Shown here one piece after another: positions 50,401 to 60,115 of a DNA stretch of 64,000 nucleotides. Source of the stretch: Anaeramoeba flamelloides. Taxonomy: Eukaryota > Metamonada > Anaeramoebidae. The stretch lies in the NCBI GenBank assembly GCA_027625915.1, contig JANTQA010000023.1, positions 8,122,001 to 8,186,000 on the forward strand, written 5' to 3'. The position numbers and the translations under genes are program-made. Under the pieces are notes generated by a model. That model searched no databases and had not been told where the DNA came from. It saw only the letters and a list, made by a program, of their open reading frames with translations. How positions within the stretch are numbered: position 1 is the first letter of the stretch; each line of letters starts with the position of its first letter.

Positions 50401-51404
50401 ACAGGATACGCAAAAGAACAATTTCTATAGGTACTTTTTTTTCGTTGTATTGGGTCATTAAGGATTTAAATGAGTCGAATTTTTCTGGTTTGTTGGGGAA
50501 ATATCTTTAAAAATGAGGTAATTGAAATTAAATTCATGGTATTAGACTTTCGTTTCACAAAAACAAAGAATAAAAAAACAACAATAACATACTTTTTAAC
50601 TTGATCAAAATATTTGGAAAAATATACAATTTTTCCTTCTTCAAAATTTTTGGATTTAGATCTAATATCTTGCTTTTCAATCCCCTTTTCTCTTCCTTTT
50701 TCTTGTCCTAAATTTGTTTTTGTTTTTGTTTTTGTTTTTGTTTTTGTTTTTGATCCATAATAGACGTTCTTTTCTTTCTCTTTTTTTTGAAATTTTTTGA
50801 CTTCTTGTTCTTGTTCCAAATTTAATTCTAATTTCACTTCTTTTTCTTTGAAAGGAATCCCAGAGAATGTTTTGTCATTGAGATTTTTTTGATTATCATT
50901 TTTGTTCTCTTCTTGAATATATCTGTTCTGATCATTACCATTTCGAAAATTAAGAAGATCATTTTCAGTTAATGATCCATTCATAAAGATCGGATCAAGT
51001 CTTGTTGGTAAAATAGATAATATTTTTGGTCTTTTAATTGTTCTCTTGTTTAAAGGGTTGTTGTTTGTGTTGAATTTGTCGCTCTGGTTATACAATTGGT
51101 TAGGATCTGGCTTAAGATTTAGAGATTGTTTTATTTGATTGTTATAATTCTGTAAGCTATTTTTGTTCTGAGATAAATCGTTGGTATTATTGTTGTTATT
51201 GCTTTTTGATACTCTGATTTGGTTTGGGACGATATTTTTTGCTGGTTGTGTTGTAAAGAACAAATTCTCATTTATTTTACTACTAGCAGGAATTTCTATA
51301 ATATTACTTTTTCTATTAACATCAATCTCCCTTTGTTGTTGAGTATTACGAAATTGTGATTTCGTAAAATTTGTATTCTGTCCAAAGGGAATAAAATTTG
51401 TCAT
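41408..51404 (-). CDS. SIN3: SIN3 transcriptional co-repressor scaffold
   Basis: Four exons: 51404-50593, 50504-50177, 47049-46049 and 43436-41408, with introns of 88, 3127 and 2612 bp joined in phases 2, 0 and 2. The product is 1,389 residues, in the range of human SIN3A (1,273) and yeast Sin3 (1,536). PAH1 spans the first junction (IVYFSKYFDQVKKYFPNKPE ... KLIMKFNKYLP, about 255-330). PAH2 spans the second (DYYLQIKKQ ... ICEQVSTLFSDTPELIQGFL, about 345-410). A PAH3-like segment lies near 555-617. The HDAC-interaction domain spans the third junction (LDEQRFEFDLLI, VILLKRFKKKVEEL). A SIN3 C-terminal domain follows (STFYVLFRLFFQL, VRRIIDICEEI, VDLYLFEKDN). SIN3 assembles class I histone deacetylase complexes in the nucleus. 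Lys-Glu and Lys-Thr repeats sit in the linkers. The start ATG at 51404 is preceded by AT-rich leader. Domain continuity across all three joins makes this very secure. Confidence 0.95.
43630..44113. repeat. Tandem duplication, two units of about 240 bp
   Basis: Unit 1 (43630-43869) and unit 2 (43870-44113) share AAAGTAAAGATCTTG, TTTGAAACGTATTG, TTGGGAGTGCAAACG-type and AAAAATGCGAGAAAATTTCT blocks with only scattered differences. The number of units is two, so it is a segmental tandem duplication, not a satellite. Confidence 0.85.
44515..44640 (+). mobile_element. Short LINE 3' tail
   Basis: Reads NDGEIYNFTLKFLKGNLS on +, matching NDREIYYFTLKFLKGNLS at 59745-60115. Only about 120 bp of the 3' end is present, a typical 5' truncation. 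Confidence 0.7.
44673..45363. mobile_element. TIR element with 130-bp near-perfect inner arms
   Basis: Outer ends resemble CAGTAGTTTTAAAAAAGTGA (left) and TCACTTTTTTAAAAACAACT (right). Further in, 44705-44842 and 45146-45280 are close inverted copies containing GATCGATCGGCTAAGGACC or its complement and TTTGAACAACTATTGAAATC. The about 300-bp centre has no frame of note. This is a non-autonomous DNA element, probably with a TA target. Confidence 0.78.
45579..45998. mobile_element. TA-flanked TIR element with a nested MITE
   Basis: Left end CTGTTATTTGAATTATAAAT, right end ATTTATTATTCAAATTACAG, with TA on both outer sides. The same family forms the nested insertion at 39175-39338 and a relic at about 16820. 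Removing the nested 177-bp MITE leaves about 240 bp. Confidence 0.82.
45650..45826. mobile_element. TTAA-flanked MITE, copy 1
   Basis: Begins TTAAGGGACTAGTCTCTATT and ends AATAGAGACTAGTCCCTTAA: perfect about 20-bp ends bounded by TTAA, as expected of piggyBac-type target choice. 177 bp with no coding. An inverted, more diverged copy lies at 47193-47368. Confidence 0.85.
47193..47368. mobile_element. TTAA-flanked MITE, copy 2 (inverted)
   Basis: 176 bp with TTAAGGGA at the left and TAGTCCCTTAA at the right. Its interior is the reverse complement of copy 1, sharing CTTATCTAGAAATATGTTTA. The ends are more diverged than in copy 1. Confidence 0.8.
47625..47890 (+). repeat. Dispersed module C
   Basis: Matches 20620-20920 along its length (CAATTTAAGTTGGAAAATCC, AGTAAAAAATTTGAATATTT). 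As there, a hairpin array starts about 40 bp downstream. Confidence 0.7.
47930..48535. repeat. Nested-hairpin array (locus 4)
   Basis: Consecutive stems: 47933-48009 (arm TTTTTTTTAATTTTTGAAAT against ATTTCAAAAAGTAAAAAA), 48104-48166, a GAATTC-type stem 48175-48247, the long stem 48256-48425 with a GAAAATCAATAGATTTTCGA centre and CCTCAAAAAAACC arms, and another GAATTC-type stem 48456-48530. Junction motifs CACTTGACGGCACTCTACGG (48062) and TACTCTACGGACACTTTCG (48433) separate them. Confidence 0.85.
48545..49375 (+). mobile_element. LINE tail interrupted by a DNA element
   Basis: On + the first part reads EDIVHFLWDCLLYRKNRKFW, the same C-terminal signature as the other tails and here with the Cys kept. 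It breaks at about 48781 and resumes near 49255 with the final LINE segment. It is embedded between two hairpin blocks. Confidence 0.7.
48782..49254. mobile_element. TIR DNA element inserted in the LINE tail
   Basis: Left end AGTAGGGAAAAAAATCCCTG, followed by ACAAGATTTTTAATTGTGA. The right end is complementary: TACAATTAAAAATCTTGTCC, then a duplicated GGGATTTTTTTCATGTCC piece, then CACTGCT. About 470 bp and non-coding. Confidence 0.72.
49387..49600. repeat. Hairpin block flanking the LINE tail
   Basis: Starts GAAGTGCCGTCAAGTGC, the complement of the junction motif in locus 4. A diverged GAATTC-type stem follows at 49436-49500, then a stem at 49507-49581 with AAAGAAATTTTCAGAAATTT at its centre. 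It ends AAAACCTAACGG. Confidence 0.72.
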
Positions 51405-53779
51405 ATTTTCTTGTGAGAAATGGAAAGCTCAAAAAAATTATTTTAGAAAAAATAAGTGTTACATATTTATTGTTTTGTATTTCTTTAAAAAAATGAGAGT
51501 CATTCATAATTCTGAAGATAAAGAACTGAATGATAAATTTTACAAGTTGTTCTTTTTTAGACTATTATTTTACTGATCAATTCTTAAAAAATTCTTTTTT
51601 ATAAGTTTTAGTAATATTTTCTTCAGAAAATGCCTTGTAACCATTGTAAATTTATTTTTTCAGAAAAATACTTTTTGAAAAAATATTCTGGAGAATAAGA
51701 ATTGCAATAAGCACACACTCTGTAAAAAGAGTCAATTTTATATTTCTGAAATAAGATAAAAAAAAGTAATTAGTATTTTTTGATTTAAGGGTTGGATACC
51801 TTCATCCTTGAGCTTAAAATTAAAATCTATTGTAACCAGAGGGAAACAATATAAGGAATATTGCTTATTTGAAAGTACACCATAACTCTTATTTATACAA
51901 TAAAGGTAACAAAAGTAATCTTATGATTTTTAAAATGGGATACTTTGATTGAGAAATAAACATTATGGAAAAAAGTGAAACAGGAAAAAAATGTTCAAAG
52001 ATGATTTTTATTTGGGAACCTTCAAAGATTCTGAAAACAAAAAGAAAGACTACTGTATAATAGATAGAAAAAATAACAAAATACAGGATTCAACACAACA
52101 AAAGTTTTTATAAAATTATCTTTTGTTATGGGTTTTACTTTGATTGATTTATGAAAAATTTGTTGAAAAAAATGACTATTTTTTAGATCTCCAAAACTAA
52201 CATCAGCAATATAAATATAAAAAGGAGATCTAAATTGTGTTTGTTGGTTTGATTAAAAATAATATAATATAATATTAAAGTTCAGTTAATTTTTTTTTTT
52301 AATGATTTTTATATTCAATTTTAGTAATGTTTCCAACGAAAAATCATGTTTCATTTTTTCTTGCTGTTTTACTTTTTTTCCCATTGTTAATAAGATTTCA
52401 GAAAATAATCTTGATTTCAACATATATTTAATCTTTTAAGAATACTAATAAAGGTTCCTATACAAATAAATCATTGAGATATTCAAAATTGTAATTAAAA
52501 TTTCATTTTTTAAGGTAATTAGACTCACTCTTGATTTCTATCTAATTAAAGTTTTCTGTGATTGAAAAGTATATGTGTTAAAGTGTTTTATCGTTATTAT
52601 GGTTGAAAAAAATTATTTTAAGGATTATTATATAAAATATTTTTCGATTTTTTATTAAGAATCATAATTCAAATAATTACTGTTTTATATAAAATTTTAC
52701 AAATATTAATCAGCAATTGAAACAATAAATATTTATAACTTTTTTTGCTCAATTCTAGAAAAAAAAAACACTCAAAATAATAGTATCCTAGTTAGTAAAT
52801 CAATATTTAGAACCTCTAAAAGTCATTAAACTCCAATTCGAAATCTCATCACAACCAAAATTCATTTTTTTTTTAAAAAAATCTTATATAATAAATTCTA
52901 AAAGAAATACCAAATTAGAACCATTCACTATTTGAAATATAAAAATTTGTTTATAAATTACAATAATCACAAATTAAAAAAAAAATAAATAATTTCAATA
53001 CTAAATTATCAAGAGTGGTTTAAAAAATTCAGGAGAGAGAGAAAAAAAAATCCATTGGTAAATTTTTTTAAAAAACTATAAACAATTATTGACTCATGAA
53101 AGTTCAGATAAGATTAATTAATTTTATTTGAGTACTTCTTTTTTGAAAAATTCAACTTTAGGATAATAAAAACTGTTTAAAAAAAAATTTACGATGGGCA
53201 AAATATTTTAGGTAATTCAAAAAAATGAAAAGCAAATAAAAATCGAAAAGATGTTAAAATTATTTTCATATTTATTGAAAAATCAAAATTATTCCAAATT
53301 TGAATGAAATTATATAATTTTAATCCTTTTGAACCACTTTAACTCTGTTGAAAGTTTTGAATTTTAGTTTAATTATTTTTAACTATTTTGAATTTTTTGA
53401 AAAAATTATTCAGAAAAAAAAAAGTTTGTTAATATAAAATAAATGAAGAAATAATATATTCGAATAAAATCAACTTTAGTTTCAATCGAAAATTTTATTG
53501 ATAAAGAAGAAAAGGTAAAGGAAAGGAATAATACATTTTTAGCCTTTTATTCAATTCAATTAAAAAGTTCACTTAAATTAAAAAAATTATAACGATAAAT
53601 ATCAACTAAGTTACTTCAAATAAAAAAACTATTAGAATAATTAAAGTATTTTTTGGGTATTGTGTCATATATCAAAAACTTTTTTTTCTATATATTTTTG
53701 TCAAAAAAAAAAAGATAATTTTCAGAAAAAAAATGTTTTGTTGAAAATCTCCTTAGGTATATAGGAATATACCAAAATT
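51405..53779. other. Upstream region of SIN3
   Basis: Presumed promoter and leader of SIN3, then AT-rich DNA. About 53090-53400 is a degraded minus-strand copy of repeat D (AAATTTGAATGAAATT block). No gene was recognised. Confidence 0.55.
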
Positions 53780-54597
53780 GCGATTATTTGTGAGAAAAAT
53801 AATAATTTTTTAATTTGTATCTGTAATCGGGTCTAAACTTACAAAACGTTGACATATGTGCTTATAGTTTGTTTTTTATATCAAAAAAAAAAAAATTGTT
53901 CAATATTTAAAAAAATATGAATTGGTCAAAAATGACAATTTTTACCCAAATATACAAATTTCTAAATTTTCCAAATTTTCAAAATTTGCGAATATTTGCG
54001 ATTTATTTAACATTTTATTTAACATTTTCATTTTTATTTAACATTTTATTTAAAATTTTATTTAATATTTTTTATTTAACATTTTATTTAACATTTTATA
54101 TGGGTAGGTATGTTAGGGTAGGTAGGGTATGTAGGGTAAGTTAGAGAGTGTTAGAATTGTGTGTGGTTTGTAGGTTAGTTTAGATAGGGTTAGGAGGATA
54201 TGTTGAGTAAGTTAGGAACGAGTGTGGTAGGGTAGTTCACTCAACTTCAATATACTAATCCTACCTAACTCATCCCTATAAAATGTTAAATAAAATGTTA
54301 AATAAAAAATATTAAATAAAATTTTAAATAAAATGTTAAATAAAAATGAAAATGTTAAATAAAATGTTAAATAAATCGCAAATATTCGCAAATTTTGAAA
54401 ATTTGGAAAATTTAGAAATTTGTATATTTGGGTAAAAATTGTCATTTTTGACCAATTCATATTTTTTATTCTATTGAACAATTTATTTTTTTTTGATATA
54501 AAAAACAAACTATCAGCACATATGTCAACTTTTTGTAAGTTTAGACCCGATTACAGATACAAATTAAAAAATTATTATTTTTCTCGTAAATAATCGC
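53780..54597. repeat. 818-bp palindrome with a G/T-rich loop
   Basis: Arms 53780-54100 and 54277-54597 are each 321 bp and nearly identical as inverted copies. The outer part includes CTGTAATCGGGTCTAAACTT, the inner part ATTTAACATTTTATTTAACA repeats. The 176-bp centre is strikingly strand-biased: G and T dominate on + up to 54234 (repeats of TAGGGTAGG and GTTAGG), then the composition turns C/A-rich. Proteins read from each arm are mirror copies and not genes. Confidence 0.9.
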
Positions 54598-55069
54598 ATT
54601 GCAAATAATCGTATTTTTAAAAATTTACCAGGTATATATATAAAATCTATTTCAAATAAAAGGGCACAGAAATTTTCAAGAATTATTTACAATTGAATCA
54701 AATGAATCAAAGTATCATTATAAAATATAAGAAACTCTTTAAAACAAAAAAAAATCACTCAACTAAAGATTTAACCCATTAAAACAAAACAAACAAAATT
54801 AAAATTATTTTTTTTCTTTTTCTTATTGATTGAAGTGAGTGATCATAGATCCTCTTACAGTACTGATTACTATTGGTAAATTAGTAATTTAGATGATTAA
54901 AAAAAAATATTTTGGAATTTAATAGATCAAGTTCCAAATTTTTATTGGTTGAAAAAACAAAAAGAAAAATTAAAAAGAAAAAAAAAAAAACAAAAAAAGG
55001 ATTTTTCCAAGCTAGTTGGTAAAAAATCAAAAAAAAAACCCAACATCCCATTTTTATCAAGAACACTCA

Positions 55070-55689
55070 AAAAACAGACACGATCCTTATATATAAAATT
55101 TAGTAATTTAATTTTTTCTATGAAATCGTGGATGCTTCGTTGAGAGGTAGTTGTTTAATAACTGCCATTTTTTTCTTTTTGATAGAATCTTTTTTGATCC
55201 TTCTAGTTTTTGTTTTTGTCTTTTCTTTTAATTTTCAAGTTACCCTACAGATTACATTCTGCCCTTCCAGTATTAGTAGGTAACCACCTGATTTTTCTTC
55301 TTAGTAACTCTTCTTCCCAAAAAAAAAAGGAAATTCAACCAGGGAAAAAATAGAAAAAAATAAAATTAAATATTTTTAAAAATTGATGTGCCCTTTTATT
55401 TGAATTGAGAAATCTCATTTTGTAAATTGTAATAAAAAAAAATTATAAAATCAATAAAAACCGCTGAACAAGGCGAATTGGGGAAAATTTCTTTACATTT
55501 TATTGATATCTCTTTACACGTCAAACTTTTGTTCTTTAAAGTCTCATTTTCAAGATACAGTCGCAATTCATCTGGGTATTTTGTTGGAATTGTTTTTTTC
55601 AATATTTTCTTTTTTCTTTTGTTCCAATATCAATCCAATAATGGTTTTTCTTAATTCCTATATCTAGCTCATTCGAAATCAAACATAAA
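55070..55689 (-). CDS. Possible small gene, hypothetical
   Basis: On -, an AAACAG acceptor at 55690 opens a frame reading ISNELDIGIKKNHYWIDIGT. After an A-rich tract near 55592 the coding-like text continues one base out of frame as KTIPTKYPDELRLYLENE and TCKEISIKCKEIFPNSPCSA. Nearer 55200-55110 a Lys-rich tail KKDSIKKKKMAVIKQLPLNE ends in a stop. Composition is richer than the surrounding AT sequence, but I do not recognise the family, the first exon is missing, and the frame break may be a homopolymer error. It could also be a decayed gene. Confidence 0.3.
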
Positions 55690-56003
55690 CTGTTTCAATT
55701 TTTATACAGGTAGATTATTCCTAATTGGTTTCTTCATATCTTGTTTTATTCATTTTCTAACTGTTCAATATCCAAATATAAAAAAGCAAAAAATGAAAAA
55801 ATGTATAATTAAAATGAAAATCACCAATAAGTAATTATCTTATTAACAATCAAATTCAATAGTATTGATGATTTGAGCGGTGTACGCTTTTATTTGAAAA
55901 AGGAGTTTATCTATAATATAACAAATCTATTTAGTATTAATATTCATTGTCTTATTAATAACAAGAATATTTATCGATTCATCTAGTAAAAATAAATGAT
56001 TAA

Positions 56004-58238
56004 TTATTTTTTTTTCAGTTGACTTTTTTCTGCAATTTTAATTTGTTTAATAATACTGGAAACATCCCAAAATTGTATTAGAGAAGTTATAAAAAAATTT
56101 CTTTTTTCTGTCAATCGCACGCCAAGCATCAGGGATTCCTTTGGCAGGCGGATTATATTTGGAGCGAACATTAAGGCCAGGTTGTGTGTATCCATTTTTG
56201 TATCTTTAACTACCTCATCCTGTGACAATTTTTGGGCAAAGTATATGATATAGGCGAGGCAAGATCGTACCAAGGATGGCAATTGCTCAGCAATATTGAC
56301 CATTTCTTCGGGGGATACTGTGTTTTGAAGCTGGTCTATTCTGGAAAGGGGGAATAAGGGTTCATGCAATTGCCTTAGCCAGAGCTTTAAAACAGAGGAA
56401 TAAATATTCGGGTTATCCATTTGTTCATCTTTAATTATATATTCTCCGCGGTTGATCATTTCTCGGAGTAACTTAACCTGAAGCGCACTTCCGGGAACAC
56501 GGAGCAAGCCCTCTTGTTTCATTCCGCCTGTTTGTATTATTTTGTGGATCAAAAATTTCAAACAGTAAGGTATTTTCAATGAGGGGTATTTTTTGCTTTG
56601 GTTCATAAAGCATTCCTTTAAAGTGACGTTAAACATGATCGGATCATGGGGTGCCTTCAGTATCCGTTTGATGCTATAATCGCTTGGCATTTGCAGCTGC
56701 TTTGACGATGGCGCGAGAATGTTTCGTAATCGGATCTTGGCGAGGTTGGCAAATTTGTTGACGCGATCTGGCCCGTTCTCGGCCAAGTGTGTAAACATTT
56801 CACTGAGCGATATAGAAAGCTGCCCCGAGGGCGCAAATGTATTGGCCACCAAGCAAAATGCTGCCCACCCCCGTATTGTCGATTCCAGATCGGGGTTCTG
56901 CGTCGTCTGTTTCCAAATTTGTAAATAGATCTCGTCACGCATTTCTTTGATATTTAGCCCAACCTCCAGGATATTTTTAATGGCGTCGTCTTGGGAGAAG
57001 AACCCTCCGCTCTGGGTTTTCCTTTTGGCCGCCTTTTTTAACCATTTTTTCTCCCCCATGTAGTATAAGAGGTCCTTAAAAATGGACAACGCCAATTTGG
57101 TATGGCTGCTCTTGGAGAGCTTTGTAATGGAGTTTTGCAATTTGCTTGGAGAATAAGCAAAGCCTTTGATCATCTGCGTGCTCGTATTGGGGTTACTGTT
57201 TGAATTCGAATTTGAATTTGAGATTGCAAATTGTGGTGTTTTCCTTCTCAAGATTTTCAGCCGACTTGGCTTGATTAGAAAATGCGCTCTTGCATAATCC
57301 TGTAACTGGAATTGGCCCAATGCTTTTGCCCTCAAGTCGCCCTGAGCGGAACGTTTTTTGCCCGTGCTATTCCTTTTCCCCATTACTGCACCTCCACCTG
57401 TACGTGCACCACTACCACTTGCGCCCATCAAGGAATTGGAAGTGGGCTTTTTTTTGCCGTCCAGGGTTATCCCAAACATCGATTGCAATTTGTTCAATTG
57501 ATCTTGAATAATTGCCTTTGTGCTCTCAGAATCCTCAACAGAGTTTTCCTTTTCAAGAACACTCCCACTCGCTTGGTACAACGGATGTAATGGCCCCATC
57601 AAGATCGGCACTCCGGTGGTTAGGATTCTTAAGGCAGTTAATTTATGAAATTCTTCTTGACCATTTTTGTTAGGGCCGTTGCCATTGTTGCTGCCTGTTT
57701 TGGTGTTTGGTGGTGATCGAAACGACTTTCCGTGGTTTTGGTTAAAGTCAAGTTTAGTGGTAGATCTCTGTTTTTGGGCAGATCGAAAAATTGTGTTTTC
57801 ATTTTGTTTTTGTTTTTGTTTTTGTTTTTGTAGATTTTTTTTTTGATTTGAAACATTATTCAACTCTACCAAATCCCATCCTTCAAGGTCAAGTGAGTTT
57901 CTCTTCTCGTTTTGGTTCTTACTCGTTTCTTTATCTTTACTTTCAAAAGAAGAATCTCCAGTAACAAGATAATGCTCCTCGAGAGGTAAAACAATTAAAT
58001 GGGTTCCAACACTAACAGTGGAGGGGGTTGTCAATGGCGCAATTTCCAACACATTCCTCCAATCGTCTTCCATCTCAGATTCAGGATCTGTCACAAATTC
58101 TGATTCAGAATAACTCGAAAAGCTACCTTCATCCAAGTAGGTATATTCAAATACGTTATCATAATTTTCTAAAGTAAAGTTCTCAAAGATTTTGATCGGT
58201 TGTTGTTTTTGTTTTTGTTTTCGTTTTTGTTCTTTCAT
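56004..58238 (-). CDS. MyTH4-RhoGAP protein (ARHGAP39/Vilse-like arrangement)
   Basis: A single uninterrupted exon of 744 codons starting at an ATG followed by a Lys/Gln-rich tract. Residues 1-300 are acidic, then low-complexity. A MyTH4 domain spans about 313-510 (MGEKKWLKKAAKRK, MRDEIYLQIWKQTTQNP, GWAAFCLVANTFAPS). A RhoGAP domain spans about 535-728 (YCLKFLIHKIIQTGG, EGLLRVPGSA with the arginine finger at 580, LKLWLRQLHEPLFP, DTHNLALMFAPNIIR). RhoGAPs speed GTP hydrolysis by Rho/Rac GTPases, and MyTH4 domains bind microtubules or actin partners. The order MyTH4 then RhoGAP is the Vilse order, though no WW domains are seen. The part coding MyTH4 is far GC-richer than any neighbouring gene. 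It has no introns, unlike its neighbours. Confidence 0.95.
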   Translation of the reverse strand: MKEQKRKQKQKQQPIKIFENFTLENYDNVFEYTYLDEGSFSSYSESEFVTDPESEMEDDWRNVLEIAPLTTPSTVSVGTHLIVLPLEEHYLVTGDSSFESKDKETSKNQNEKRNSLDLEGWDLVELNNVSNQKKNLQKQKQKQKQNENTIFRSAQKQRSTTKLDFNQNHGKSFRSPPNTKTGSNNGNGPNKNGQEEFHKLTALRILTTGVPILMGPLHPLYQASGSVLEKENSVEDSESTKAIIQDQLNKLQSMFGITLDGKKKPTSNSLMGASGSGARTGGGAVMGKRNSTGKKRSAQGDLRAKALGQFQLQDYARAHFLIKPSRLKILRRKTPQFAISNSNSNSNSNPNTSTQMIKGFAYSPSKLQNSITKLSKSSHTKLALSIFKDLLYYMGEKKWLKKAAKRKTQSGGFFSQDDAIKNILEVGLNIKEMRDEIYLQIWKQTTQNPDLESTIRGWAAFCLVANTFAPSGQLSISLSEMFTHLAENGPDRVNKFANLAKIRLRNILAPSSKQLQMPSDYSIKRILKAPHDPIMFNVTLKECFMNQSKKYPSLKIPYCLKFLIHKIIQTGGMKQEGLLRVPGSALQVKLLREMINRGEYIIKDEQMDNPNIYSSVLKLWLRQLHEPLFPLSRIDQLQNTVSPEEMVNIAEQLPSLVRSCLAYIIYFAQKLSQDEVVKDTKMDTHNLALMFAPNIIRLPKESLMLGVRLTEKRNFFITSLIQFWDVSSIIKQIKIAEKSQLKKK

Positions 58239-58639
58239 GTTGTTATTTGTTTTGTCTTTTTTAATGTAAAAAAGATAAACAGAATAAAATAAAACAAAAA
58301 TGGTGGAAAATAAATTCTATAGAATTATTTTTGAGATCTTGTATTGATTTAGCTCTTTTGGAACTTGGAAAAATTCTTTTGTGGTATGAAATTTATAGAT
58401 TTTTTTCAAGCCAATTCATTTAATATTCTTGTATTTTCGTAAATTTTTATTGTTTTTATAGTTTATTTAAATAGATCAAACAAATCAATTATCAATTGAA
58501 AGAATCTCTTTATTGAATTTAAAAAAATATTAACAGTCTTGAGATTGATAAAAGGAAAGTTGAAGAAATTGAAAGAAAATAATTTCTAAAGTTAATTATT
58601 TGCTAAAAAAGTGAAAAAAAATATTTTCAGTTTTAAAAA

Positions 58640-59112
58640 TTTAAACAAATAAATTCACATATAGTTTATAATCTAAAAAAAGCTAAAGAAACATATAACA
58701 ACTGCAAATAATTACTCAGTAACAATTTTGAAATAATAGTATCAAAATTAGATTATTTAATTCTTAAATATTAAGTCAATTGGCATATGGATTCGACGAT
58801 TTTAATTATGAAATAAAAACTTTAAATTATATAAATTCTTGGATTAATTTCTGTATTACTGGAATATACAAAACAAACAGAAATATGTTAGTTCTTATTT
58901 ACAAAACAGAATATAAAATAGAAAATATGATAATTTTAGTAAATAAAAAAAAATTTAAATTAAAAAATAAATTAAATAACTAATATCTTCCTTATTTAGA
59001 ACTATTAATAAAAGGTAATCAAAAAAAGAAAAAAAAAAATCAACTGACATTTAAAAAATTTAAAAGAACTAAAAAATGAAATACATAAGTACACATATAA
59101 TGAGTTGCTGAA
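58640..59112 (+). repeat. Dispersed module B, plus-strand copy beside an array
   Basis: Matches 34540-35040. The least damaged copy: MAYGFDDFNYEIKTLNYI can be read from 58780 for about 67 codons. It ends GAATTCCAAAAGTTGGGAGT and passes directly into a hairpin array. 58239-58640 is the leader and promoter side of the RhoGAP gene, with nothing recognised. Confidence 0.7.
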
Positions 59113-59124
59113 TTCCAAAAGTTG

Positions 59125-59680
59125 GGAGTGTCGTTAGGTTTTCCAAAATTTAAAAGAATTGAGTTAAATCAAAGATTTTACTCTATTCTTTTGAATTCTG
59201 GAATACCGCTTTTAGCTTTTCTTGAGTTTTCTGTTTATTAGGAAAATCAATAGATTTTACTAATAAAACAGAAAACTTCAAGAAAAGCTAGGCGCTCTAC
59301 GACATTTTTCGTTAGTTTTTTTTTAATTTAAGAAATGCAAAGAAAATTTTAGAAATATTCAGTTTATTTCTTAAATTAAAAAAAAAAACAATTTTAGCTT
59401 TTCTTGAGTTTTCTGTTAATTTGTGAAGTGTTCTAGGTTTTTTTTTTACTTTTTGAAATAAAAAGAAAATTTTAATAAATTTTCAGTTTATTTCAAAAAG
59501 TAAAAAAAACCTAGAACAATTCACAAATAAAATAGAAAACTCAAAAAAACCTAACGAAAATCGATATATTTAACAAATAAAACAGAAAAATTCAAGAAAA
59601 CTGCCGCTAGTTTTTTTTTTAATTTTAAAAATTTAAAAAAAAATCTTTGGCACTCTACAACACTTGACCGTACTCCACAA
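59125..59680. repeat. Nested-hairpin array (locus 5)
   Basis: Stems at 59133-59205 (GAATTC-type, arm starts GTTTTCCAAAATTTAAAAGA), 59215-59290 (CTTGAGTTTTCTGTTTATTA arm), 59308-59388, and a long compound stem 59395-59610 whose centre is the 59438-59514 hairpin (TTTTTACTTTTTGAAATAAA arm). Ends CTCTACAACACTTGACCGTA, a variant junction motif. Confidence 0.85.
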
Positions 59681-59744
59681 AAATATTTTGTAATAATTAA
59701 AAATTAAAATTATTTATTTTTATCTCAAAAATTTTTCAGTTATC

Positions 59745-60115
59745 TATCAAGTTCAACAATTCTAAAATTCAGAACATTTACTAACTGCTTAAAAAGATAT
59801 TACTATGTAATCAATAAAAATTCAAATAAATTTTGTCCTTCATATTTAAAGTATAAACAGAAGGAAATTATACAAATTATTGGTCATTTTTTACGGGTAT
59901 GTCCTTCCTATAAAAAAGAGAGATTAATATTTTATAACAAATAAAAAAAAATAAATCTTAATGAATTAATTTCAAATCAAGACAATTTGAAATTATTTTC
60001 ATTAATTAATGATCGTGAAATATATTATTTTACGCTTAAATTTCTGAAAGGTAATTTAAGTCCAAGGGTAACTAAAGTGTAATTTACACTTCTCCAATAA
60101 TAAATAATAACATTT
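59745..60115 (+). mobile_element. LINE tail following the array
   Basis: Reads IQIIGHFLRVCPSYKKERLI and later NDREIYYFTLKFLKGNLS on +, with one stop between them. This is the most complete of the four tails in the window. 60116-61169 beyond it is AT-rich without recognised features. Confidence 0.75.

Noticed and set aside
54101-54234. Telomere-like sequence suggesting a chromosome end
   Set aside because: TTAGGG-like words are irregular, and ordinary genes continue on both sides. Kept only as an unusual loop.
53917-54508. Two similar frames on opposite strands (MNWSKMTIFTQIYKFLNF...)
   Set aside because: They are mirror readings of the two palindrome arms, with AT-rich repetitive composition and no homology.
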